The notes under the pieces are model-generated. The model searched no databases. It was not told the DNA's origin and worked only from the letters and a program-made list of their open reading frames with translations. This document shows, in pieces, positions 6,720 through 15,047 of a stretch of DNA of 64,000 nt. Both the position numbers and the translations under genes were made by a program. Every line of letters starts with the position of its first letter. Positions within the stretch are counted from its first letter, which is position 1. The stretch spans positions 1 through 64,000 of the forward strand of contig NZ_JAGGKP010000011.1 of the NCBI RefSeq assembly GCF_017873765.1, in the 5' to 3' direction. Source of the stretch: Paenibacillus sediminis. Lineage in GTDB: Bacteria > Bacillota > Bacilli > Paenibacillales > Paenibacillaceae.

Positions 6720-8063
6720 ATGTCCGTAGGGGAAACGCTGATCTCGAAGGTACTCGATACAAACGATGTCGCAGCGTTCAGCCGATTCGGGGTTGACCGT
6801 GAGCACTTTGCGACAGAATTGGAACGCGGAATATACGATTTCGTTCGTGAATATGCAGCTACGAACCGAGGGCAGGCGCCAAGTTATGCGGTCGTTACCG
6901 AACAATTTCCGGACTTCGTGTATATCCCGAACGTAACGGACTCATACGAGTACCTTGCGCGAAAATTAAAGGATACGGAAGGAAAACGGAGAATAGCAGA
7001 GTTTATGAACGTAGAAGTACCGAAACTATTCGATTCTTCCGATTCAGAAACGTTCATATCGACTTTGATAGGCGAACTAGAATCTATTAAAATGAGAACA
7101 TCAGTTCGCAAAAACGTAGGAACGGACATTAAATATGCCGCAGCCGATTTCCTAGCGGAATTTGAAAGACGTCGCGATGGAAAGTCATTTAAAATATGGC
7201 CGAGTAAATTCCCATCTGTTAATAAAGCGATCGGAGGCGGCTACTTCTCCGGAAACGTATATTCGTGGTTCGGACGGTCGGGACGCGGTAAATCCGTGTT
7301 AACGATGGAGGACGCGCTAGAGGCCGCGTGTAACGGCGCTAACGTTCTCGTATGGGCGATGGAAATGTCTAAATACGAGTGGATGGCGCGAGCCTATACG
7401 TCATTATCAGCGCGTGATGGCATTGTCAAAGCGATGGTCGACGGCGTTGAACATGACGCAGGATTCGAAAATCGCGCGTTATTATCCGGCAGTCTATCGG
7501 AAGAGTTCGAAGAAGGATTACGCAAATTTGCGTCGGCACTTCCAGAGAATGTGGCAGGACGCATCATACTCCGCGCAGTTGACGATATTGACTTCCGCGA
7601 GAGAAGCCTGCGTCAATTAGAAGCGGACATTATCGAAACGAAGGCGGATGTCGTCGTAATCGATCCAATTTATTATATGGATTTCGAAGCGAACACGTCT
7701 CGAGTAGCTGGCGGTGACGTTGCGGCAACTTCCAAAGGATTACGTAGAATTGCCGGAGCCACTGGCGCGGTAATACACGTTATCACACAGGCGGAAGAGA
7801 ATCCGAATGAGAAGGCAGACGATGGGGCGCGCGAGTTGAAACCGCCGAAACGTGCGGATCTCAAAAAGAGTAAAGCAATTCTCGAAGACTCTGCGCTCGT
7901 TATCGCGATTGATACGTTAGTGCAGGAAGGACGCGGAATTATCGAACTCGGAAAAGGACGTAATGGCGGCGAGGATACGCGCGTCGAGATTATATACTTA
8001 CCAAACTTTGGTATCATACGCGAAATCGAACCAAACGCAGATCAATTCGAATCGATTTTCTAA
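6720..8063 (+). CDS. dnaB: Replicative DNA helicase, DnaB-like
   Basis: A 447-residue SF4 helicase: an N-terminal helical domain (about 1-140), then the RecA-like core with Walker A G185RSGRGKS192, Walker B VVVIDPIYYM and a late basic strand EIIYLPNFGI. It unwinds DNA at the fork and is loaded by the protein encoded just upstream. ATG 6720 is preceded by a GGGGG-type ribosome binding site. Confidence 0.92.
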   Translation: MSVGETLISKVLDTNDVAAFSRFGVDREHFATELERGIYDFVREYAATNRGQAPSYAVVTEQFPDFVYIPNVTDSYEYLARKLKDTEGKRRIAEFMNVEVPKLFDSSDSETFISTLIGELESIKMRTSVRKNVGTDIKYAAADFLAEFERRRDGKSFKIWPSKFPSVNKAIGGGYFSGNVYSWFGRSGRGKSVLTMEDALEAACNGANVLVWAMEMSKYEWMARAYTSLSARDGIVKAMVDGVEHDAGFENRALLSGSLSEEFEEGLRKFASALPENVAGRIILRAVDDIDFRERSLRQLEADIIETKADVVVIDPIYYMDFEANTSRVAGGDVAATSKGLRRIAGATGAVIHVITQAEENPNEKADDGARELKPPKRADLKKSKAILEDSALVIAIDTLVQEGRGIIELGKGRNGGEDTRVEIIYLPNFGIIREIEPNADQFESIF

Positions 8064-8112
8064 TCTGAGGCGGCCTTTGGTATAATTTTCTAAAGAGGAG
8101 GTGGTGGCGTAT

Positions 8113-8271
8113 ATGTTAGGTTTTAAGATTGTATGCAACAGTTGCGGAAAGGAAACACTTTTTATTCCTGGCGACCAGCCTAAAGAAAAGCCTATCGTCA
8201 TTCAAACGGAAAAGGATTACCTGGCACTTTCCTGCGGATGCGGGAACATGGCAGGGGATAAAACGGGATAA
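8113..8271 (+). CDS. Small zinc-ribbon protein
   Basis: A 52-residue frame starting at ATG 8113 with AGGAGG eleven bases upstream. It has two cysteine pairs, CNSCG and CGCG, about 33 residues apart, as in a zinc ribbon. It lies between helicase and primase; since the primase has no zinc-binding domain of its own, this could supply one in trans, which is speculative. Confidence 0.55.
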   Translation: MLGFKIVCNSCGKETLFIPGDQPKEKPIVIQTEKDYLALSCGCGNMAGDKTG

Positions 8272-8366
8272 GAAAGGTGCGGTAATACGTAGTTCGACTA
8301 TATAGTGACATAACAAATAAAATGGGTATTCCACCATATAACCCGAATAAAAGGAGGTTCCCCTAA

Positions 8367-9338
8367 ATGCAGATAGACGTACGCGAAGAACTGGAACAAT
8401 TCGAATGGACGCGCGCAACTTGGACGGATGACCGTTTAACCGCAGCCTCTCCGTTCCGTTACGATTCGCACCCGTCATTCTACGTTTACCTAACAAATAC
8501 GTCTACCGCAAACGCCGGCAATTGGGGCGACCCAGGCGCGACCGACGCTGAATATCAACGCGGCGGCATCGTTAAGCTACTCGCATTCTTGCGGAACGAA
8601 ACCACGGCGGAAACGCTCGACTATCTGCGGTCGAAGTACGGCAATACCGGTGATAATGCGGAAGAGGAGCCAAAGTTAAGGCCGCTTAATTTAACGCTTG
8701 CTGAGCCGTATCGACCGTTAGATATACGGATGCTGGACGCGTACAATTTCCGCCATCCGTACTTAACCGAGCGCGGCATTACGGAGCCTGTTCAAAGGTT
8801 GATGCGCATCGGATATGACCGCGATAGAAAAGCGGTAGTCATTCCGTGGTTCAATCCGAATGGAACGCTCGGCGCGATTAAATTCCGTAAAGTAGGCGAA
8901 AAAACGTTTTGGTACGCGAAAGGTGGACGTCCGATCCGCGAAATGGTGTACGGACTTGACGTGATATACCGCAAACGAATCCGCCGAGCTGCGATAGTCG
9001 AATCGGAAACGGACGCGATGACGCTAATGTCCGCGGGGATTCCTGCGATCGCGACTGGCGGTGCGAAATCGTTCAACGCGATTAAACGCGATATGATACT
9101 GCGGTCGCCTATCGAAGAGTTAATCGTAATACGCGATAACGATGCGGCGGGGCGTGCGTGGCGGAATCGAGTTGTTGGCGAATTGGTTGGAAGAATTAGG
9201 GTACAAATTGTGTTAATTCCGCTGTTGCATAAAGATGTAAACGAGCTTATGCTAGGATTAGGCATTGATGCTCTAAAAGCAAAAGTAAATAGGTCTAGGG
9301 ACATAAACGGTTTTGCGCGACTACGTACAGTTTGTTGA
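8367..9338 (+). CDS. DNA primase-like Toprim protein
   Basis: A 323-residue protein with a DnaG/phage-primase layout: an N-terminal SPFRYDSHPSF segment in the place of the CPFHxxxxPSF zinc domain but without cysteines, then a Toprim domain with the Glu in IVESETDAMTLMSAG and the acidic pair in VIRDNDAAG. It likely makes primers or acts with the DnaB helicase. The last 45 codons are AT-rich compared with the rest. ATG with AAAAGGAGG upstream. Confidence 0.8.
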   Translation: MQIDVREELEQFEWTRATWTDDRLTAASPFRYDSHPSFYVYLTNTSTANAGNWGDPGATDAEYQRGGIVKLLAFLRNETTAETLDYLRSKYGNTGDNAEEEPKLRPLNLTLAEPYRPLDIRMLDAYNFRHPYLTERGITEPVQRLMRIGYDRDRKAVVIPWFNPNGTLGAIKFRKVGEKTFWYAKGGRPIREMVYGLDVIYRKRIRRAAIVESETDAMTLMSAGIPAIATGGAKSFNAIKRDMILRSPIEELIVIRDNDAAGRAWRNRVVGELVGRIRVQIVLIPLLHKDVNELMLGLGIDALKAKVNRSRDINGFARLRTVC

Positions 9339-9390
9339 CAATGCGGCTGGACGAGCACTTCGAAGCAGCTTGTAAAAAATAATTTGGTAT

Positions 9391-9437
9391 ATGTCCCAAT
9401 TTTTAAAAAGCTTGTCCGTATATATGTATAACGAATA
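9391..9437 (+). promoter_or_regulatory. Copy 2 of the TGTCC-21-TGTCC promoter-like motif
   Basis: TGTCCCAA at 9392 and TGTCCGTATA at 9413 have the same 21-base offset as copies 1 and 3, while the bases between differ completely (TTTTTAAAAAGC against AACGCGAA). This conservation of blocks and spacing only is what a protein-binding site or promoter gives. It lies directly upstream of the sigma-like gene, suggesting autoregulation. Confidence 0.65.
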
Positions 9438-9454
9438 AAAGGAGATGATGATCT

Positions 9455-10030
9455 TTGGAAGAACAACAACTGAATATGATGGCCCAAAAAGCACAAATGG
9501 GTGACGCGGAAGCATTGTGGGGTATAAAGGCACACTTCCAACCGCACATACACCGATTATCTGAGATCAGCCGAAATCAAATCAGTAGTCAATGTGACTT
9601 CGAGGAAGACTGTTTCAAACGGATTGACGAGGCTGTGAAAATCTTCGACATAGAAAAAGGAAGATTCAGAGCTCTAGTTGAGGCAAAGTTGCGGGAAAGG
9701 TTAAACAGGTGGAAGAAGAGAAACATAACTAAAACAAGAAACTTTACTTCCGTACCAATTATATCTAAAGATGGAGAATGTTCCATAGATGTTAAAGACG
9801 ATCGGGCAATTATTGAAGATAATATACTTGTAAATGAAGAAATCGCCTCCTTGGCGGGAGGCGACCTACGGAACTTGGCGATTTTAAAATCTTGGACATA
9901 TACGGGTAACAGCGATACCGCTACCGCTACTTTGTTGGCGCAAAGTTACGGAGGAAATGCGGAGTCGCACCGTAGATATATCACCAGATTCAAATCGCAG
10001 TGTCAAACCACGTTGTTAAGTGCAGTTTGA
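9455..10030 (+). CDS. Sigma-70-family-like (ECF-type) factor
   Basis: A 191-residue protein with an arrangement like small sigma factors: a region-2.1-like start (QKAQMGDAEALWGIKAHFQP), a region-2.3/2.4-like FDIEKGRFRALVEAKLRERL, which matches the common FDxxKGxFxxYxxxxIR pattern, and a C-terminal helical segment with DTATATLLAQ and NAESHRRYITRF as a possible region-4 helix-turn-helix. Start TTG 9455 with AAAGGAG upstream. The match is weak enough that a diverged or non-functional sigma is possible. It is preceded by the TGTCC motif also found upstream of two other genes. Confidence 0.6.
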   Translation: MEEQQLNMMAQKAQMGDAEALWGIKAHFQPHIHRLSEISRNQISSQCDFEEDCFKRIDEAVKIFDIEKGRFRALVEAKLRERLNRWKKRNITKTRNFTSVPIISKDGECSIDVKDDRAIIEDNILVNEEIASLAGGDLRNLAILKSWTYTGNSDTATATLLAQSYGGNAESHRRYITRFKSQCQTTLLSAV

Positions 10031-10037
10031 GGAAAGC

Positions 10038-10075
10038 GGCAGTCGGTTCACTATCCGAGTTAGCGACTGCCTTTT
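10038..10075 (+). terminator. Rho-independent terminator after the sigma-like gene
   Basis: GGCAGTCG at 10038 pairs with CGACTGCC at 10064, followed by TTTT. It ends the 5.6-10 kb transcript. Confidence 0.8.
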
Positions 10076-10182
10076 ACGGATATAGGAATAAACCTTCAGG
10101 CATGAAGTTTATTCACTATTCCAACAGTAATTATATCATATATGGCAAGTCGTTTTAGTTAAAATAACCAAAATATTACCAG

Positions 10183-10248
10183 TTGCATACATCCGACATT
10201 TCAAATTATATGCTTTTACGTTGCCTATTGTCAACATCAAATTATAAC
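10183..10248 (+). promoter_or_regulatory. Cluster of candidate vegetative promoters
   Basis: The AT-rich stretch 10076-10282 contains no gene. It holds TTGCAT-17-TTATAT (10183-10211) and TTGCCT-16-TATAAC (10221-10248), both readable as sigma-A-type promoters, just after a terminator and before the operon starting at 10283. Confidence 0.5.
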
Positions 10249-10282
10249 CAACTACTAATTATTATAACCGGAGGTGGCCATC

Positions 10283-10441
10283 ATTAAACGTCCATACACG
10301 AATATTTTACGCAAGCCCACGCAGATAGTTTCAAAAAATTCACGCATTATTGACGCGCAGTATAGCGGAAGGTTCGAGGAATACGAAGACCCTGCGGATT
10401 ATTTCACGAAGCCGATCGCGATTGGGGTACGCATCGCTTAA
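10283..10441 (+). CDS. Small basic hypothetical protein with ATT start
   Basis: A 52-residue frame follows GGAGG at 10270-10274 by eight bases, beginning with ATT (an ATC lies one codon earlier at a 5-base spacing). There is no canonical start within reach. The sequence (KRPYTNILRKPTQIV, then GRFEEYEDPADYF) is plausible protein but unassigned. It is the first gene after the promoter cluster. Confidence 0.45.
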   Translation: MKRPYTNILRKPTQIVSKNSRIIDAQYSGRFEEYEDPADYFTKPIAIGVRIA

Positions 10442-10567
10442 GCTTCCTATTCTACGCCGGCCGTGCGGCATCTCCCGAAAAGGTGCCGCGTTGCGGACGC
10501 AGAAATACGAGTCCGAGCGCCTGGCGGAGCGCAATATCCGACTATACCGATAAAGGAACGTGATTAA

Positions 10568-11356
10568 ATGTCAATGTTCACAAAAGTAGGCGCAGCGGCT
10601 GCGGCAGCAACTAACGGAGATGATGGCGGTAAGGATAGCCCTATCGTGTCATTTAAATCCGGCAGCACGTACAAGGTCGGCGTCAGGTCAATTAATGATG
10701 TCGCGGAATACTTCGGTTATGGCATCTACGGCAAGGTCAACACGTTTGTGCCGAAATCTCCGGCAGTGCGTAACGCGAAAGGGTCCATACAGTCCGGCCA
10801 CGGCGTATGGGACCGTGCATCCGACCTGCTATACGCTGACGCCAAAGTAGCAGAGGAGTCCGGTGCGAGCGAGGCTGACGTTAAGCCGACGAAAGATATG
10901 GCGTACTTGCTGCGTGGCAAAAAACGCTACCTGCGCGCCTTCTACGATTTGACGACAGGGCAGGACATTGTCATCGATTTGTCGCCGAACCAAGAAAAGG
11001 TTATCAAGGGCGCGATCGAAGAGAATATCGATGACCTCGACGCTATCGCTTTTAAACTCTCGAAGAAGGGAACGGGGCAAGGCGCCGTCGTATCGCTCAA
11101 CGCTATCGTTAAAATGGAGCGTGATTTGACGGATGAGGAACGCGCCAACTTCGCCAAACTCGGTGATGAGCCGTTCGATCTCGCGGATTTCGAAACGTGC
11201 TTGTACGTTGCGGACGAAGATGAGCAGGTGAAGAATCTCGTAATCGCCGGATTCGATATCGCTCGTCTTGGACTGTCTATCGGAGCAAGTGCGCAAGTTC
11301 CGGCACCTTCTAACGATGACGCGCCGCCTATTCCTGACGAAGACCTACCGTTCTAA
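10568..11356 (+). CDS. Single-stranded DNA-binding-like protein
   Basis: A 262-residue protein that ends in a proline and acid-rich tail finishing DEDLPF, the hallmark C-terminal interaction tip of bacterial and phage SSB proteins (consensus DDDIPF). The body has beta-rich stretches and a conserved-looking DMAYLLRGKKRYLRAFYDL. It sits in the replication operon ahead of nuclease and polymerase genes. The fold cannot be confirmed by eye, so the call rests mainly on the tail and context. Confidence 0.6.
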   Translation: MSMFTKVGAAAAAATNGDDGGKDSPIVSFKSGSTYKVGVRSINDVAEYFGYGIYGKVNTFVPKSPAVRNAKGSIQSGHGVWDRASDLLYADAKVAEESGASEADVKPTKDMAYLLRGKKRYLRAFYDLTTGQDIVIDLSPNQEKVIKGAIEENIDDLDAIAFKLSKKGTGQGAVVSLNAIVKMERDLTDEERANFAKLGDEPFDLADFETCLYVADEDEQVKNLVIAGFDIARLGLSIGASAQVPAPSNDDAPPIPDEDLPF

Positions 11357-11377
11357 TTAACGAAAGGAGGCGCGCCC

Positions 11378-11617
11378 ATGAACGCGAATAACGCGCAAAA
11401 CTACCGCAGCGACCGGCGGATTTCCGTCGGCATGACGGTAGACAACGTAAGGGAATTGCCGAAAGCAAGCGCGCAACTTAAACGCTTCTTAACGGAAATT
11501 GACGTCGACCACGGACCGTTCGATTTAAACATCGTCGTGTCCGTCGGTGGCTACGATTTCCCAACGATTGAGATCGTGGCGGCCGATGTTGTCGCTACGG
11601 AAGAGGAGGGCGATTGA
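11378..11617 (+). CDS. Hypothetical protein
   Basis: A 79-residue protein with GAAAGGAGG upstream of ATG 11378. It is acidic at the C-terminus (EEEGD) and unassigned. Its end overlaps the putative start of the nuclease gene. Confidence 0.65.
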   Translation: MNANNAQNYRSDRRISVGMTVDNVRELPKASAQLKRFLTEIDVDHGPFDLNIVVSVGGYDFPTIEIVAADVVATEEEGD

Positions 11618-12041
11618 TACGGCACACGTCAGCGAAATTACAGGTAAGTATTCGGAGCTAATCGCAAGGGCGGCGCTACTGGCGAACGGATGGACGGTGC
11701 ATCGTGCGGAAACGGACGAGTCGTACGATATACTCGCGACTGACCCCGTAAGCGGCGACCACGTTAAGGTTCAGGTGAAAACGATTAGGCAGCGCGAAGA
11801 CCGCGGGGGCGACCTCGTAGTCTACGCGAAAAAAGGTAACGGAACGGCGTACGATCGAGCCGACGCTGACTATATCGTTGGCGTATGGGCGGCAGATGGC
11901 GAAGTACCGCGCGTGTATATGTTCGAGAATCGCCTGTTAACGGAGTATTGGTGCGCAGAAGCACGCGCAGCCGAGCGGTGGGTCGAGTTACCGATTGCGT
12001 TTAACCGCGCGTTGTTTACGGAGTTACCGGAAGTTGCGTAA
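11613..12041 (+). CDS. PD-(D/E)XK nuclease-like protein
   Basis: About 143 residues. The pattern KYSELIARAALLANGW, then DESYDILA and VKVQVKT gives the E / D / Q-x-K arrangement of small PD-(D/E)XK endonucleases (PDDEXK_5 or resolvase-like). It could process recombination intermediates or host DNA. The start is odd: after GAGGAGG no ATG, GTG or TTG is in frame; ATT 11613 is only 3 bases from GGAGG and ACG 11619 is 9 bases away. Confidence 0.65.
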   Translation: MDTAHVSEITGKYSELIARAALLANGWTVHRAETDESYDILATDPVSGDHVKVQVKTIRQREDRGGDLVVYAKKGNGTAYDRADADYIVGVWAADGEVPRVYMFENRLLTEYWCAEARAAERWVELPIAFNRALFTELPEVA

Positions 12042-12064
12042 TAAACCGAAAAGGAGACGATAGA

Positions 12065-13018
12065 ATGGCGAAATTAAACGTAATAATACCGTCGGCTGAC
12101 GTAGAGGTAATTGGCGCGGACGGTGAGCGTACGAAATATCGAAAGGTTGAGCGGAAGGCGAAGGCGGGGGATATCGTTAAGGCGCTTAAGTCGTCAATCG
12201 ACATTGACAAGGGCGCGTTTTACGGCCCTCTGTACGTGAAATATGGCCTAGGTTTCGATGATAACGTAGGCGACTCTCGCGGTGGACAAATCAGTAACTA
12301 CGCGAGTGATTACGAAGTCTACGAAAAAGTATCGGAAACAACGTCTAAATACCGCGAGGTCAAGCGTCACGCCAAAGTTGGCGAGCGGATTAAGATTGTG
12401 GACGCACGCGGTAACTTCGATTACGAAGACGGTGACGAGTTTACGGTAACTTCCGTAATCGGTACAAACGGGGGCGTTATGTTCATTGACCGCGCAGGGG
12501 AAGAAAACTGGGCAGCTGCGTCCGAATACGTAGTCCTCGAACCGGTTGAACGTTTGAAAGTCGGGGAGTATGCGAAGAAAGTATCCGATGCTGGCGCCGA
12601 ATCAGTAGGAACTATCTTGAAGATCACGAAGAACGATCGAATTTCGGACTTTGGTTTCATTTACGCCACGGAAGATCTAAACGGACAGCGCGGTGATATC
12701 TACGCATTAGACCAACTTATCCGCGCAACCGACGAGGAAGTCGCGGCGGCCAAAGAGGAAGCGCGTTGGGCGAGCATTGGTCGGAAGGTGAACGAGTTTA
12801 AGCGAGGCGACTTGGTTGGCATTATCGCGAATACGAATAGCAGCGTTAATGGAGTCGGCGATATCGGAGAGGTTACGTATATCGGAAGTAAGAATATACG
12901 TGTAGATGCTGGCAAAGGAGACCGCAATAACTGGTCGATCCCTTCGGAAGTGAAACTCATCGTACCGGTCGAACAACGATTCGATCTTCCGAAAGGAGGC
13001 GCATCCTCATCGAAATAA
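12065..13018 (+). CDS. Protein with repeated SH3/KOW-like domains
   Basis: A 317-residue protein containing a module of the form YREVKRxAKVGERIKIVxA ... EFTV ... YVVLEP at about residues 98-160, an N-terminal degenerate copy (YRKVERKAKAGDIVKAL), and a third related stretch near 250-300 (FKRGDLVGIIANTNS). The same module occurs twice in the protein encoded at 27931. The short, glycine-punctuated beta strands look like SH3-like barrels. Role unknown. ATG with AAAAGGAG upstream. Confidence 0.65.
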   Translation: MAKLNVIIPSADVEVIGADGERTKYRKVERKAKAGDIVKALKSSIDIDKGAFYGPLYVKYGLGFDDNVGDSRGGQISNYASDYEVYEKVSETTSKYREVKRHAKVGERIKIVDARGNFDYEDGDEFTVTSVIGTNGGVMFIDRAGEENWAAASEYVVLEPVERLKVGEYAKKVSDAGAESVGTILKITKNDRISDFGFIYATEDLNGQRGDIYALDQLIRATDEEVAAAKEEARWASIGRKVNEFKRGDLVGIIANTNSSVNGVGDIGEVTYIGSKNIRVDAGKGDRNNWSIPSEVKLIVPVEQRFDLPKGGASSSK

Positions 13019-14820
13019 ACCTTTCGCTTAATCGTCCGGACGACAACGCAGCAAGAGACGCGGTCAAATCGGCGGCAAAGCGGAAGAGTGCGGCGGGCAA
13101 AGCGGAAACTCCGGAAGAAGCGTTAGCGCGAATAGGCGCGATGAGTCTTACGGATAAGCAGCGCGAACAATTTGCGGCGTTTAAGCGCGCGTTCATGAGC
13201 GGGGAAACAGGCAATCCTCGCTCAGACGGGCGGTCATGGACGAAGGACGACGTACTCACCGCAGGCGCCGCCATTATCCGCAAGCAAAGCGAAGCGCTCC
13301 GGCAAGAGCGTGTCGCGGAAACGCTGCGGACGAAACCGGCGAACTTTCACATCGTGACGGATGACGCGGAGTTGCCGGCAGTCGTTGAGCGTATTCGCGA
13401 AGAGTGCCGGAGTCAGATGCGTGAGTGGCCGGATAAGTGGGCGAAGTTGGGAGTACGCTCCCTTACCGCGAATGACTTCGAGGGTACTGGTGTCGATACG
13501 TATATTGACGTTTCGATCGGATATTCCGTGTGGCTACCGTTACTTAACGAGGGCTATTATCTACCGTACGGTCACGTTGATATGCGCGGTGCTGACGGAT
13601 TCGATTTCCTGGACAATACGTGTGCGTTCAAGGACGGTGATGCGCAGTTAACGCGCTCTAAAGTGCTGGCCGCGATATCTCCGTACCTTTCGCAACCTGC
13701 GCACGGCAAATCGTTCCACATGGGATCGGCGCGCTACGATCTTCACGTTGCGATAAAGGACGGTTACGAAATTCACGGCTGCGTTTGGGACTCGCTCGAC
13801 GCAATGAACTTGCTTAACGAACACGAAGAGTCGTTCGGTCTGAAACCGTTAGTCGCGAAATACGGACGTTATTTCGGCATCGATGGTCCGGTCTATACGT
13901 TCGAGGACATGTTCGGCAACCGTTCGCCGGCTCCGTTCAGCGTTGAACTCGTCGGAATCTACGCGATAAAGGACGTACTTTACGGTTGGAAACTAACGGA
14001 ATGGCAATTCGAACAGATGGCGCAGGCGTCTTCGGGAGAATACCGCGGAAAACTTCTCGACTGCTACGCGCAGATTGACTCAAAGCTACCGGAGACTGAC
14101 GTGTTTCTGTCGCGTTCCGGATTCTGCGTTGACCTTGACGGATTGGCCGCGCTCGAAGCCGAGTTCGTGCCGCTATTGGAGCAGGCGCAGGCCGACGTAT
14201 TCACCGCATATGATATCGACGCTGAGTTTGTGCGGAAGATGGACCGGACACTCAACGCTAAGAAGATCGCGGAATGGATTACGAAGCAGAAGGCGCGATT
14301 AGCCCGGAATGTGGAAGCGCAAGAGAAACAACGCGCAGTTATCACGGAGTGCGAAGCGGCCGGCAAGACTGCGCTCAAAAAGTATACGAACGCAATCGAT
14401 AGACTACGCGAGTTGGAAGCGGAGGCTGCGGAATTGGCCCCAGCGGACGAGGAACACGCGCCACTTTTCGTAGAGGAATTTTCGATAACGAACGGAAATC
14501 ACCTGGCGTACTTGATTTACGATCACCTCGGAATCCGCGACCGAACCGGTCAATTTAAGCGCGGCAAAACGCGGAGCACTGCGGCCGATGTTCTCGCAGC
14601 TTATTACGAAGAAGAGGAAGCGCTCAAGCCGCTCGCGACCGTTGCGGCGTACGAGAAGTTACTTAACACGTATGTAACGAAGATACCGCACGCGCTCGAA
14701 ATAGACGGGCGGATTCATTCGGAGTTTAAATCGGGAGGCACCGCGACCGGGCGTTATAGTTCGTCGGGGTATGGCGGACGGCCGATCGATATATTACGCG
14801 AATTTGAAACGGAGGGGTAA
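13009..14820 (+). CDS. Family A DNA polymerase, N-terminal part (3'-5' exonuclease and start of polymerase domain)
   Basis: 603 residues from ATC 13009, nine bases after AAGGAGG; the first ATG (13141) has no ribosome binding site. Exonuclease motifs are DFEGTG (Exo I), ARYDLHV with the WDSLDAMNLLNEHE segment (Exo II) and YAIKDVLYG (Exo III, DEDDy). The polymerase thumb and the TATGRYSSS motif follow, then the frame stops. Motifs A, B and C are on a separate gene at 15048. A 69-residue gene lies between. The two halves fit end to end as a T7-like/PolI-type replicase, so this is a split polymerase rather than a degraded one. Confidence 0.88.
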   Translation: MEINLSLNRPDDNAARDAVKSAAKRKSAAGKAETPEEALARIGAMSLTDKQREQFAAFKRAFMSGETGNPRSDGRSWTKDDVLTAGAAIIRKQSEALRQERVAETLRTKPANFHIVTDDAELPAVVERIREECRSQMREWPDKWAKLGVRSLTANDFEGTGVDTYIDVSIGYSVWLPLLNEGYYLPYGHVDMRGADGFDFLDNTCAFKDGDAQLTRSKVLAAISPYLSQPAHGKSFHMGSARYDLHVAIKDGYEIHGCVWDSLDAMNLLNEHEESFGLKPLVAKYGRYFGIDGPVYTFEDMFGNRSPAPFSVELVGIYAIKDVLYGWKLTEWQFEQMAQASSGEYRGKLLDCYAQIDSKLPETDVFLSRSGFCVDLDGLAALEAEFVPLLEQAQADVFTAYDIDAEFVRKMDRTLNAKKIAEWITKQKARLARNVEAQEKQRAVITECEAAGKTALKKYTNAIDRLRELEAEAAELAPADEEHAPLFVEEFSITNGNHLAYLIYDHLGIRDRTGQFKRGKTRSTAADVLAAYYEEEEALKPLATVAAYEKLLNTYVTKIPHALEIDGRIHSEFKSGGTATGRYSSSGYGGRPIDILREFETEG

Positions 14821-14823
14821 TAA

Positions 14824-15033
14824 ATGGAGTTCGAAGTAGGAAAGTATTACGAGCATACCACGGGCGAGCAGATATCAATCGTCGGGGAGATAGTAACAAC
14901 GCTATACGGTAAGTGTCTAGTTGCAGAGTCTAGTGAAAGTCCCGATCTCAAACCAGTTGGAAAGGGAGACTATTACGCCGAAAATTGGCACGAGATTAGC
15001 CATGTTGAGTGGATGAGCAACTTCGGTGAATGA
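14824..15033 (+). CDS. Small hypothetical protein inserted between the two polymerase halves
   Basis: A 69-residue acidic protein with GGAGGGG nine bases before ATG 14824. It is soluble, with FEVGKYYEH, ISIVGEIVTT and KPVGKGDYYAENWHEIS; I recall similar small proteins in Firmicutes phages but no function. Its gene, about 225 bases with both flanking signals, splits the polymerase at a point where the two coding halves would otherwise join in register. Confidence 0.75.
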   Translation: MEFEVGKYYEHTTGEQISIVGEIVTTLYGKCLVAESSESPDLKPVGKGDYYAENWHEISHVEWMSNFGE

Positions 15034-15047
15034 GGAGTTGATAACCA

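Noticed and set aside
8060..8100. A sigma-A promoter at GGTATAAT before the small zinc-ribbon gene
   Set aside because: The TATAAT is good but no convincing -35 lies 16-18 bases upstream, so it was not listed.
10350..10553. A 67-codon frame on the plus strand
   Set aside because: It has no ribosome binding site and overlaps the frame that follows GGAGG at 10270; its first half reads like an out-of-frame translation. A short C-terminal part could be a tiny gene but support is too weak.
14821..15047. Group I intron or intein in the polymerase gene
   Set aside because: The insert is about 225 bases, has an ordinary gene with its own ribosome binding site and start, and the downstream half has its own as well; intein splicing motifs are absent. 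RNA data would be needed to exclude a very small intron fully.
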